Below, in pieces: positions 42,779-50,494 of a stretch of 64,000 nt of DNA (within the stretch, counting starts at the first letter, position 1; each line of letters starts with the position of its first letter). This DNA is from Cyclobacteriaceae bacterium. Lineage in GTDB: Bacteria > Bacteroidota > Bacteroidia > Cytophagales > Cyclobacteriaceae. Where the stretch lies: contig JAEUUE010000075.1 of NCBI GenBank assembly GCA_016787605.1, forward strand, positions 1 to 64,000. The letters run 5' to 3'. Both the position numbers and the translations under genes were made by a program. The notes below the pieces were generated by a model. That model searched no databases. It worked only from the letters and a program-made list of their open reading frames with translations, and was not told where the DNA came from.

Positions 42779-44643
42779 TATTTGCCAAGATAGATCGTGA
42801 GGATGGATACATCAGCAGGTGACACGCCGCTGATGCGTGACATCTGACCAATCGTTCTGGGCCGGATCTTCTTCAGCTTCTCTCTTGCTTCGGCGCTGAG
42901 GGCTTTTACCCTATCGTAATCAAAGTCCTCCCTGATGCTGTATTCCTCAAGGCTTTCAATCTTCTCAGCCATCTTTTGCTCCCGCTCGATATAGGGTTCA
43001 TATTTTAGGAAGATCTCTGCCTGTTCGGATACGAGCGGTGGATATTGGTTAACCAGGTTCTCGGCTGAGGGATGCAATTGGCGAAGTTCCTTAATGGATA
43101 TTTCAGGCCGGCGGAGAAGATTCGCCACAGAGACTTTCTCTCGAACGGGTGAGGATCCAATTCGTTCCAATCCAGGATTGACTTCCTCTGCGGTAAGCCG
43201 CGTGGATTGAAGGTCTTCGAGGACTGATTTTAGTTTCGCCATTTTCTCCAGCAGCAGTCCATAGCGATCCTTACCGGCCAACCCGAGTTGGTGTCCCTTC
43301 TCAGTGAGCCGGAGGTCAGCATTGTCCTGGCGGAGCAGGATGCGGTATTCCGCTCGCGAAGTGAACATGCGGTAAGGCTCGATCGTACCCTTGTTGACCA
43401 GGTCATCGACCAGTACTCCGATGTAGGCCTCGGAGCGTTTGAGAATGAAAGGCTCCTTTCCATGCACTTTTTGGTGGGCATTGATTCCGGCAATCAGACC
43501 TTGACCGGCCGCCTCCTCATAGCCGGTAGTGCCGTTGATTTGTCCTGCAAAGAACAGATTGTCAACGAGTTGCGTTTCTAATGAAAGCTTGAGCTGAGTG
43601 GGAGGGAAATAGTCGTACTCAATCGCGTAGCCAGGGCGGAACATGCGTGCTTTTTCGAAGCCTGGAATCCGAGTGAGGGCTTTGTATTGAACATCTTCTG
43701 GAAGTGAGGTGGAGAATCCATTCACATAGATTTCCACGGTATCCCATCCTTCTGGCTCGACGAAGATCTGGTGTCGATCACGCTCGGCAAAGCGGTTGAT
43801 CTTATCTTCAATGGAAGGGCAATACCTCGGCCCGATTCCTTCGATGCGTCCCTGGAACATGGGGGACTTGTCGAATCCCTTTTCGAGTTCCTTGTGAACA
43901 GTATCGTTGGTGTACGTGATCCAACAGCTCAGTTGCCGGGACGGGGGTTGGGTTGTTTCAAGGAAGGAAAATTTGGCTGGGTCTTCGTCTCCGGGCTGTT
44001 CCTCCATTTTGGAGTAATCGAGCGACCTTCCATCCACCCGGGGTGGCGTACCCGTCTTCATGCGGCCGCTTTCGAAGCCCAGGTTCACCAGGTTTTCGGT
44101 CAAGCCAACAGCAGCCTTTTCTGCGGTTCTTCCGCCGCCGAAGTTCTTTTCGCCTATATGGATCTTTCCATTCAGAAAAGTCCCATTGGTAAGCACTACG
44201 GACTTACCCATTATTTCCAGGCCCAGTGCGGTCCTCACCCCCACTACCCGCTTGTCTTGCACGATGATTCCCGTGACCATTTCCTGCCAGAAGTCAAGAT
44301 TGCTGGTCTTTTCGAGCATGCTTCGCCACTCTTGCGAGAAGAGCGCCCTGTCATTCTGGGTCCTGGGGCTCCACATGGCGGGTCCCTTTGAACGATTGAG
44401 CATCCGGAACTGGATCATCGACCGGTCGGAAACAATGCCGGAGTACCCACCGAGGGCGTCGATTTCCCTCACAATTTGGCCCTTGGCGACCCCTCCCATG
44501 GCGGGGTTGCAGGACATTTGGCCGATGGTGGTCATGTTCATGGTTACCAGGAGAACCCTGGAGCCCATGTTTGCCGCCGCTGCCGCTGCTTCACAGCCGG
44601 CATGGCCCGCACCTACCACAATGACGTCGTATTCAGGAAACAT
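42778..44643 (-). CDS. mnmG: tRNA uridine-5-carboxymethylaminomethyl(34) synthesis enzyme MnmG
   Basis: A 621-residue FAD enzyme that with MnmE modifies U34 in the anticodon of certain tRNAs (cmnm5U). Family features: N-terminal FAD-binding GAGHAGCEAAAAAANMG, the MSCNPAMGGVAKGQIVREIDALGG segment, GTFLNGKIHIGEKNFGGGR, and C-terminal RTIGQMSRISGVSPADVSILTIYLGK. Length is usual. In many bacteria mnmG (gidA) lies close to oriC and parAB, which fits the DnaA boxes and parS-like sites around it. It overlaps the methyltransferase gene by one nucleotide. Confidence 0.95.
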   Translation of the reverse strand: MFPEYDVIVVGAGHAGCEAAAAAANMGSRVLLVTMNMTTIGQMSCNPAMGGVAKGQIVREIDALGGYSGIVSDRSMIQFRMLNRSKGPAMWSPRTQNDRALFSQEWRSMLEKTSNLDFWQEMVTGIIVQDKRVVGVRTALGLEIMGKSVVLTNGTFLNGKIHIGEKNFGGGRTAEKAAVGLTENLVNLGFESGRMKTGTPPRVDGRSLDYSKMEEQPGDEDPAKFSFLETTQPPSRQLSCWITYTNDTVHKELEKGFDKSPMFQGRIEGIGPRYCPSIEDKINRFAERDRHQIFVEPEGWDTVEIYVNGFSTSLPEDVQYKALTRIPGFEKARMFRPGYAIEYDYFPPTQLKLSLETQLVDNLFFAGQINGTTGYEEAAGQGLIAGINAHQKVHGKEPFILKRSEAYIGVLVDDLVNKGTIEPYRMFTSRAEYRILLRQDNADLRLTEKGHQLGLAGKDRYGLLLEKMAKLKSVLEDLQSTRLTAEEVNPGLERIGSSPVREKVSVANLLRRPEISIKELRQLHPSAENLVNQYPPLVSEQAEIFLKYEPYIEREQKMAEKIESLEEYSIREDFDYDRVKALSAEAREKLKKIRPRTIGQMSRISGVSPADVSILTIYLGK

Positions 44644-44654
44644 AGTTTAGACCA

Positions 44655-44670
44655 GGTTCCACGTGGAACA
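44655..44670. promoter_or_regulatory. parS-like site 1
   Basis: GGTTCCACGTGGAACA, a 15/16 match to the parS consensus TGTTCCACGTGGAACA. The 14-bp core GTTCCACGTGGAAC (44656-44669) is a perfect palindrome and exactly fits GTTNCACGTGNAAC. It sits 11 nt upstream of the mnmG start codon. Confidence 0.7.
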
Positions 44671-44675
44671 ATAGG

Positions 44676-44697
44676 CCTCAAATCGTGGGATTTGAGG
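44676..44697. other. Perfect hairpin between the two parS-like sites
   Basis: A 9-bp perfect stem, CCTCAAATC (44676-44684) with GATTTGAGG (44689-44697), and a GTGG loop. No T-tract on either strand, so it is not a textbook Rho-independent terminator. It lies exactly between two parS-like palindromes and in the ybeY-mnmG gap, so it could act at DNA or RNA level. Confidence 0.6.
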
Positions 44698-44710
44698 TTT
44701 CACGTGGAAC
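44697..44710. promoter_or_regulatory. parS-like site 2
   Basis: GTTTCACGTGGAAC, which exactly fits the degenerate core GTTNCACGTGNAAC. Its last base is the first base of the ybeY stop codon triplet, read from the plus strand. Confidence 0.65.
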
Positions 44711-45129
44711 TAGGACCACAAAGATAGGCAGGCTTCCTCTTTCCTTCTCATCCGGGAGGATTGCCCTGAGGTCTTGTCCTTGTATCCGAGGATATGCAAT
44801 AGCCCATGGGCCATCACGCGCCGGAGTTCGGTGTCAAAAGGTTGCTGGTACTTCCGCGCATTTTCCCTGACGCGGGGAACGCTGATGTAAATCTCCCCGA
44901 TCACTGCCTTGCCTTCGGAATAGTCAAACGTGAGAATATCGGTTAACGTGGAATGCCGCAGGTACTCGTAGTTAAGTTTCGAGAGGAAGGAATCAGAAAC
45001 AAATACGTACGTGAGGGATTCAATGGTCCTCCCTTCTTCCTCGGCAATCCTGGAAAGCCATGTCTTCGTCTTCCGAGGTTGGCTAAGCCGGAAGGAAATT
45101 CCCTTGGAGGGGAAAGAGATGTCAGGCAT
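44710..45129 (-). CDS. ybeY: Endoribonuclease YbeY (rRNA maturation factor)
   Basis: A 139-residue metal-dependent RNase involved in 16S rRNA maturation and ribosome quality control. The zinc motif reads HGLLHILGYKDK; the third His of the E. coli motif is replaced by an Asp within GYKD, a pattern I associate with Bacteroidota YbeY. Other family segments are FVSDSFLSKLNYEYLRHSTLTDILTFDYSEG and GEIYISVPRVRENA. It overlaps the upstream ATPase-like gene by 8 nt. Confidence 0.93.
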   Translation of the reverse strand: MPDISFPSKGISFRLSQPRKTKTWLSRIAEEEGRTIESLTYVFVSDSFLSKLNYEYLRHSTLTDILTFDYSEGKAVIGEIYISVPRVRENARKYQQPFDTELRRVMAHGLLHILGYKDKTSGQSSRMRRKEEACLSLWS

Positions 45130-45526
45130 TCATGTAGAAACTTAATTCCACCACCCGCCCACCGTCCAGGAACGTGACCTCGTCAGCGAGGTGCTTCATG
45201 AGAAAGATGCCTCTCCCACCGGGTTTTTCAAGGTTTTCAGGGGCAGTCGGATCAGGAAGATGCAGGTAGTCAAAACCCTGTCCCTGGTCTTCAATTCGGA
45301 ACTTCAGCGTCGTTCCATCAACGAGTAGCGAAAGATTCACATTCCGGGAAGAATCATTGTGGCTGCCGTGCTTAATGGCATTGTTAACGGCCTCGGTTAC
45401 GGCGATCATGATATTACCGTAGATGTCGTCATCCAGGTGAAATTTCTCGCGTGCGTTGTCAATGAAGCTTTCAATCATCCTGATGTTCTCGGTCAACGCA
45501 GGTACTTCGATCCGGATCGCATTCAT
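45122..45526 (-). CDS. RsbW/SpoIIAB-like ATP-binding protein (anti-sigma/serine kinase fold)
   Basis: A 134-residue GHKL-type ATPase. The N-box is ITVAITEAVNNAIKHGSHND, followed by DQGQGFDYLHLPD and GGRGIFLMKHLADEV (the G1/G2 boxes). Single-domain proteins of this type act as anti-sigma factors or switch-kinase proteins, but no sigma factor or anti-anti-sigma partner is nearby. It sits in the DUF4175-ATPase-YbeY-MnmG gene string, overlapping ybeY by 8 nt and 6 nt after the DUF4175 stop. Confidence 0.88.
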   Translation of the reverse strand: MNAIRIEVPALTENIRMIESFIDNAREKFHLDDDIYGNIMIAVTEAVNNAIKHGSHNDSSRNVNLSLLVDGTTLKFRIEDQGQGFDYLHLPDPTAPENLEKPGGRGIFLMKHLADEVTFLDGGRVVELSFYMNA

Positions 45527-45532
45527 AGAAAC

Positions 45533-48500
45533 TTACTTCTGGTTGCCGAGGCGCTTGAAATATTCATTGACCTCATTCTTGTAATAGGGATAGAGCTTCG
45601 GGGGCACGGTTTTGAGCAATTCTACCTCTTTTTCCTTTAACCTTAAATATTCTTCAAAAGCCTTCGGGATTTCTTTCTGGTAATCCTTCGCCGTCTCTCC
45701 CTTCCTTTCCTGGTCCAGCTCCTGCTCACGCATCGACTTCTCAGATTCCAGCAACCTTGTCATGATCTCCTTCTGACGCCGGATGGTCTGTTCGGTAATC
45801 TGCTTGTTAACCAAGTCGAGCTCGGTTTGTTCCATCTTGGCCGGAATATCATTGCCAAAGGGCTGGCCTCCCTCCTGTTTCATCTTCTCCTGCATCTCCT
45901 GCAAGGCGCGCCTGATCCTCTCTTGTTCGGCCGCCATCTTGGCAAGGTCTTCCGAAAGTTGACGCCCGCTCTTCCCGCTCTTACGGATCTCCTCCATCTG
46001 TTGGTTGAGCTTCATCTGCATTTCACTCAGGCTCTTGTTCCCCTTTTGCTTCTTGCTCTTGCTCATCGAAGGCATGGCGTTCTGCATCATTTGCATCATC
46101 ATGTCAAAATGATCGTTCAGCATGAGCGCTAGATTATTGATGCTGGTCATCGATAACTGCATGTCAGCACTGGCATTACTTTTCCTGCGATCCTTGATGT
46201 TCGTATTCGCCTTGTCCAGGTGTGCATTGAGCTCACCTACTTCGCGCGTGACAATCGAACCCATGAAAGGATCCTTTTTGGCAAGAGCTAACAGGCTGTC
46301 CTCCAGCACTTTAGCGTCATCCTTGATCTTCAATTGGTTCTGTGAAAGCTGAACGTAGGCCGGGTCACTTTGCTGAATGCTGTTGAATTCCTTCATCAGC
46401 GATTCCTGGTCGAACGAGAGCTTGATGAGACCATGAATGATCTGCCGAAGCGACTCGAGGTTTTGCGCATCGATCTCCATTTCCATGGAATTCTGCATGC
46501 CCTCGAGCTGCTCTTTCATTGCTTTCATCTTCTGGAGCGATTGCTTTTGTGGCTTGGCAGCCTTCCCGGGATTCTTCTGATCCAGTGACTCCTTGCTTTC
46601 CTTCTGGAGTTCCTGTACCTGGTTCATGTCTTCTTCGCTGGGGGTATTCTCATCCTTGTTCAGCTCTTCCCCCAATTGGTTCAGTTCCTTGATGGATTTC
46701 TCGAATTCCTCCGACTCCTGGGCCAACTCTTCCTGTTCCTGGGCCAGCTCTTCACTTGATTTTGTCCCTTTTTCTTGGGATTCGCGCTTATTCTCCTCCC
46801 CTGCCTTTTGGTCGTCACCCTTCTTGCTTTCGTCGGTCAGCTTTTCGGTTTCCTCCAGCAGATCCTGCTGGGCTTCGATCTGCCTGGTAAGATCCTGAAT
46901 GGCCTGATCCAGCTTGTAATCGTACTGGAGGCTTTTGAAGAGTTCCAGCGTACGCTCCAGTTCTTTTTCCAGGTTGATTTCCTGGCGGTCCATCTTCTCC
47001 AGCATCTTTTGGATCTGCGCCGGATCCTGGTTCTCCCGTAGCATCTTCTCCAGTTCCTCAAAGAGTTTTTTAGTTTCGTCATCAAGCAATTCGTTCATCA
47101 GCTTCTGAATCTGCTCAGACTTCTCCCGGATGCGCTCGTTTTGCTCGGAGTAGGCCGACTTCTTCTCCTCCAGCAACTGGTTCTCCTTCTTCAATTCTTC
47201 AATGGCCTGGTTGAGGCTGTTCTTCTGCTGGATCAGGTCTTCCAGCATTTTGCGGTCTTGCCAGTCGAGCGACTGCTTTCCCTTGATGCGCTGTTCTGCC
47301 TCCTCGATCGATTCCTTCAGCGATTTGGCTTTCGATAGACTCTTTTCAATCTCTTTTTCGGCGGAGGATTGCGAGCGCCTGATTTCTGCCTCGAAGGCCT
47401 CTTCCCCGGGCAGCTCAAACTGATAGGCCGACGACTTGGTAGACTTGTGCCCATGAACTCCGTCGTTATCCCAAACCTCGAGGAAATACTGAAGCTTGTC
47501 ACCCGCGTTGAGTTTCAGCGAGTCCAGGTCCCAGCGGTAGAAGAAGTTTTGGGGAGATTGACCGGTAATTTCAATGGGAATGATCCCCTGCAAATCCTCC
47601 CGGTTCTTGCCGGTCAGCTGGTACTGCAGTACAAGTTTGGTCAACCCGTAATCGTCCTTGATGGTGCCCGCCAGCATGATGGATTTGTAAAGCACGGAGT
47701 CGCGCAGGTGATCGACCAAAAGCGTGGGATACTGGTCTTTGACAACGTCAATTCGGTAGGCTATCTGATCCTTGTTGCGGCTATTGATGTTATCAAGAAC
47801 AATGGAATAGCCGTCTGGGTTGTAAAAGCCCTTATTGAAGGTAAATATTTGATCATCAACCTGTTGCATGGGGTTTGGTACTCCATCTGAGGCAAATTGG
47901 ATGATGGCCTTTTCCGTGCTCGAGGCGTTGACGGTCCATGCCACCCGCGTGCCTTCCGGGATCTCCAGATTCCCGATGTTTTGAAGGACCTGGCTGGGCC
48001 GGCCAATGTACCGGGGGTAGTTCAGCTGCACCCGGAGTGACAAGAGTTCGGGCCGGTTAACGATGCGGAGAAAGTACGTATCCGAATAGAAGCCGGCTGC
48101 CTCCAATTGAAAGCTCATGTCGTGCTGGGGCTTCTCAAAGGTATAGGTAAACACGCCGGCTTTCTGGCTTTCCATTTTCATTCTCCTTTGACCAATCACC
48201 AGGTAGGCAGCATCGGGTATGGCCTCCCCTTCCAGCCTCACGCGCAATTCAAAATCTTCGTTGGGGAACGTCACCAACTTCTGGTGTTCGAGATAGAAGC
48301 GGAAAGGGGCTTGCGGAGAATACTCTTTGTCGAAGTTGACAATCCGTTCGGTACTCTGGGTGATGATTTTTTGGTTAAGCGCCACGATGGCCGCAAAGAC
48401 CAGGAACGGAATGGCCAGGTACCTGAGGTAGCGCTGATTCTCCTTCAGGTCGACCAGTTTGTCAAAAGAAAACCCGTCAAAGAGGATAGCCTTCTGTTCC

Positions 48501-48886
48501 AGGCTGGCCTGCACCAATGCCGTTCGATGCTCACGGATTTCGGAGAGTTGAAGAAAGTTCACCAGGCGGTCTTCGATGACGGGCAGACGATTTCCGATCA
48601 TTCGGGCACTCTCTTCCGTTCCGATTCCTTTCCCGGACAGGTACCAGAGAAGAGGACCCCGCAAAAACCGGTAAATGCAGTAGGCGGCCATCAGGAAGAA
48701 CAGCACGAACAAGGCAAGGCGGATGTCCTTGCCCAACCAGAGATTGTATTCGAGCAGGCTGGCCAGCAGGAAGTAGGCCAGCAGGAGGGTTAGCGTCAGA
48801 ATGGAACCCCTAAGGAATAGATTGAGGTAGTACTTCCTTCGAAAGGAGGCAATATTATCCGTCACCCGATTCAATCCTCTGCCCAT
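45533..48886 (-). CDS. DUF4175 family membrane-anchored coiled-coil protein
   Basis: A 1117-residue protein. Two to three transmembrane helices lie within the first 90 residues (LFLRGSILTLTLLLAYFLLASLLE, LALFVLFFLMAAYCIYRFL) and one more near 165 (YLAIPFLVFAAIVAL). An extracytoplasmic beta-rich region (about 180-500) is followed by a very long E/K/Q-rich coiled coil (about 500-1060), including Met/Gln-rich stretches such as MMMQMMQNAMPSMSKS. It is a conserved large protein of Bacteroidota with unknown role, probably envelope-spanning or structural. It is followed by the RsbW-like gene. Confidence 0.88.
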   Translation of the reverse strand: MGRGLNRVTDNIASFRRKYYLNLFLRGSILTLTLLLAYFLLASLLEYNLWLGKDIRLALFVLFFLMAAYCIYRFLRGPLLWYLSGKGIGTEESARMIGNRLPVIEDRLVNFLQLSEIREHRTALVQASLEQKAILFDGFSFDKLVDLKENQRYLRYLAIPFLVFAAIVALNQKIITQSTERIVNFDKEYSPQAPFRFYLEHQKLVTFPNEDFELRVRLEGEAIPDAAYLVIGQRRMKMESQKAGVFTYTFEKPQHDMSFQLEAAGFYSDTYFLRIVNRPELLSLRVQLNYPRYIGRPSQVLQNIGNLEIPEGTRVAWTVNASSTEKAIIQFASDGVPNPMQQVDDQIFTFNKGFYNPDGYSIVLDNINSRNKDQIAYRIDVVKDQYPTLLVDHLRDSVLYKSIMLAGTIKDDYGLTKLVLQYQLTGKNREDLQGIIPIEITGQSPQNFFYRWDLDSLKLNAGDKLQYFLEVWDNDGVHGHKSTKSSAYQFELPGEEAFEAEIRRSQSSAEKEIEKSLSKAKSLKESIEEAEQRIKGKQSLDWQDRKMLEDLIQQKNSLNQAIEELKKENQLLEEKKSAYSEQNERIREKSEQIQKLMNELLDDETKKLFEELEKMLRENQDPAQIQKMLEKMDRQEINLEKELERTLELFKSLQYDYKLDQAIQDLTRQIEAQQDLLEETEKLTDESKKGDDQKAGEENKRESQEKGTKSSEELAQEQEELAQESEEFEKSIKELNQLGEELNKDENTPSEEDMNQVQELQKESKESLDQKNPGKAAKPQKQSLQKMKAMKEQLEGMQNSMEMEIDAQNLESLRQIIHGLIKLSFDQESLMKEFNSIQQSDPAYVQLSQNQLKIKDDAKVLEDSLLALAKKDPFMGSIVTREVGELNAHLDKANTNIKDRRKSNASADMQLSMTSINNLALMLNDHFDMMMQMMQNAMPSMSKSKKQKGNKSLSEMQMKLNQQMEEIRKSGKSGRQLSEDLAKMAAEQERIRRALQEMQEKMKQEGGQPFGNDIPAKMEQTELDLVNKQITEQTIRRQKEIMTRLLESEKSMREQELDQERKGETAKDYQKEIPKAFEEYLRLKEKEVELLKTVPPKLYPYYKNEVNEYFKRLGNQK

Positions 48887-48964
48887 CGCCTAATAGAAAC
48901 GTAGCCGTGAATGCCTGAGTTTAAATGTGGATAAAGATAATACCCACGAAGACAAATACCGGAT

Positions 48965-49354
48965 CTACCGGCTCTCTGAAGTACCCGGATCTGCGGGAGG
49001 ACGCCAGTTAAATTCGCGTTCAAAGTACTCCAGGACTTGAATTTTGAGCAGCTTTTCCTGTTCCAGGAGATCAAAATGAGGAAGCTTTCGGATAAGCTTC
49101 CAATGCGGCCAGCCTTCCTCGTCAAGTCCCTCAAGTTCATAGTAGCCAGCATAGCTGAGCACCTTGCAGATGGCAATGTGCATGAGGTCTTGTTTTTGTT
49201 CCTTGGTAAAATGCTGGTGCCCCCGTCCTAATTCCTGCACGCCGATCAAAAACAGGGTCGCATTGAGATCTTTCGGCCGCTGTCCGACCATGCGCTCAAT
49301 TTCTCCCATGAGGGAATGCCAGTGGCGATCCAGTGACAAGTCGCGCTTAAGCAT
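48965..49354 (-). CDS. Small conserved hypothetical protein
   Basis: A 129-residue soluble protein that I do not assign to a family with confidence. It has LKRDLSLDRHWHSLMGEIERMVGQRPKDLNATLFLIGVQELGRG, a mostly helical fold with several Trp/His residues and no membrane segment. The start at 49354 overlaps the previous gene by 8 nt; a longer frame to 49375 is possible but overlaps it more. Co-transcription with the carboxymuconolactone decarboxylase-like gene is likely. Confidence 0.75.
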   Translation of the reverse strand: MLKRDLSLDRHWHSLMGEIERMVGQRPKDLNATLFLIGVQELGRGHQHFTKEQKQDLMHIAICKVLSYAGYYELEGLDEEGWPHWKLIRKLPHFDLLEQEKLLKIQVLEYFEREFNWRPPADPGTSESR

Positions 49355-49694
49355 GAAGTGCCTCCCAATATTCAAAGGCCCGGCGCAGATGCGGAATTAC
49401 GATGGTGCCCCCAACCAGGGTAGCGACGCCCATGGCTTCATTAACTTCCTCCGTAGTGAACCCAACTTCCTTGCATTTTCCCAGGTGGTATTTGACGCAG
49501 TCATCGCAACGAAGCACCAGGGAACAAGTGAGACCTATCAATTCCTTGGTTTTTACATCCAGGGCGCCCGGGGCATAGGCATTGGTATCGAGGTTGAAAA
49601 TTCTTTTCAGGATTAAGTTATCGGAAGCAGTGATTTTGTCATTCATCCGCTGCCGATAGTCATTAAATTGGCTAACGATATCCATGGTGATCAA
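49347..49694 (-). CDS. Carboxymuconolactone decarboxylase/AhpD-like protein
   Basis: A 115-residue all-helical protein of the CMD/AhpD superfamily. It carries the CxxC pair and His of AhpD-type redox proteins (LRCDDCVKYHLGKC) and the core AYAPGALDVKTKELIGLTCSLVL. Such proteins work as peroxidase-linked redox partners or, without CxxC, as decarboxylases. The CxxC here favours a redox role. The start at 49694 is divergent from comF, with only 37 nt between their starts. Confidence 0.85.
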   Translation of the reverse strand: MITMDIVSQFNDYRQRMNDKITASDNLILKRIFNLDTNAYAPGALDVKTKELIGLTCSLVLRCDDCVKYHLGKCKEVGFTTEEVNEAMGVATLVGGTIVIPHLRRAFEYWEALHA

Positions 49695-49731
49695 GTTTAC
49701 ATCAAATATCCGTCAGGCCAGCCTAAAACCA

Positions 49732-50430
49732 ATGCCGGGCATAAGTACCATTTTGCGGGACTTTGTCTCATTGTTTTATCCTCCATATTGCCTGGGTTGT
49801 TCGGGCTTTTTGGTGAAAGGAGAGGAGATCCTCTGCACATCTTGCCTGGCCGAATTGCCGAAGACGCATTACCATCGCCGGACGGAGAACCCTGTAGTAA
49901 ATCGCCTGGCCGGACGGTTGCCCATACGACACGGCTGGGCCTTCCTGAAATTTCAAAAAGGAGGAATAGTCCAGCATCTGCTTCATCAGTTGAAGTATAA
50001 CCATTGCCCCGAAATAGGGGAACGCCTGGGAAGGGCTTATGGTCAGGAATTGAAGGGTCAATCCCTTGCCGAAGAATTTGACCTTATTGTGCCCGTGCCA
50101 CTCCACCGGTCGCGGTTGCGCCAGCGAGGATACAACCAGAGCGCACACTTTGCCAAGGGGCTCAGTGACGCTCTTCAGATTCCCTGGAATGAGTCAATTT
50201 CCATCCGGACTCGCGCAACCGCGAGCCAGACGAGGAAAAGCCGTGCCGATCGTTGGGAGAATGTCCGTCAGGTCTTTGCTGTGGATGCAGCAATGCCGGT
50301 GGTGGGAAAGCGCATTCTGCTGGTGGATGATGTCATAACAACCGGGGCGACTCTCGAGGCATGCGGACAACATCTGCTCGATTGCGGCTGTGCGTCCGTC
50401 AGTGTGGCCTGCATAGCGGAAGCAAAATAG
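49732..50430 (+). CDS. comF: ComF family phosphoribosyltransferase-like protein
   Basis: A 232-residue protein with an N-terminal zinc-type Cys cluster (YCLGC…LCTSCL) and a C-terminal phosphoribosyltransferase domain with the PRPP loop RILLVDDVITTGATL. ComF proteins take part in DNA uptake for natural transformation in competent bacteria, and some members may have other roles. I chose the ATG at 49732 because the family usually begins close to the Cys cluster; an ATG at 49684 lies inside the divergent CMD gene. A bidirectional hairpin follows at 50446-50472. Confidence 0.88.
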   Translation: MPGISTILRDFVSLFYPPYCLGCSGFLVKGEEILCTSCLAELPKTHYHRRTENPVVNRLAGRLPIRHGWAFLKFQKGGIVQHLLHQLKYNHCPEIGERLGRAYGQELKGQSLAEEFDLIVPVPLHRSRLRQRGYNQSAHFAKGLSDALQIPWNESISIRTRATASQTRKSRADRWENVRQVFAVDAAMPVVGKRILLVDDVITTGATLEACGQHLLDCGCASVSVACIAEAK

Positions 50431-50445
50431 GGCTGACCCAAAAAA

Positions 50446-50472
50446 AAGAAGCCTTCCGGGGGAAGGCTTCTT
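50446..50472. terminator. Bidirectional hairpin terminator between comF and gldJ
   Basis: A perfect 12-bp stem, AAGAAGCCTTCC (50446-50457) with GGAAGGCTTCTT (50461-50472), and a GGG loop. Seven consecutive A on the plus strand (50441-50447), the last two of which lie in the stem, give a T-run on the minus strand. It therefore terminates gldJ well and may also block comF transcripts. Confidence 0.85.
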
Positions 50473-50494
50473 CAAAAGATTTTAATCACTCAGA

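Noticed and set aside
36781..44100. GC-skew sign change around 40 kb as support for oriC
   Set aside because: Hand counts of short samples were mixed on both sides (some G-rich, some C-rich), so I do not use skew as evidence; it needs a whole-genome computation.
48926..48934. A third perfect DnaA box (TGTGGATAA on the plus strand)
   Set aside because: It stands alone, 8.7 kb from the cluster, and about 0.5 perfect boxes are expected by chance in 64 kb, so I do not treat it as part of the origin.
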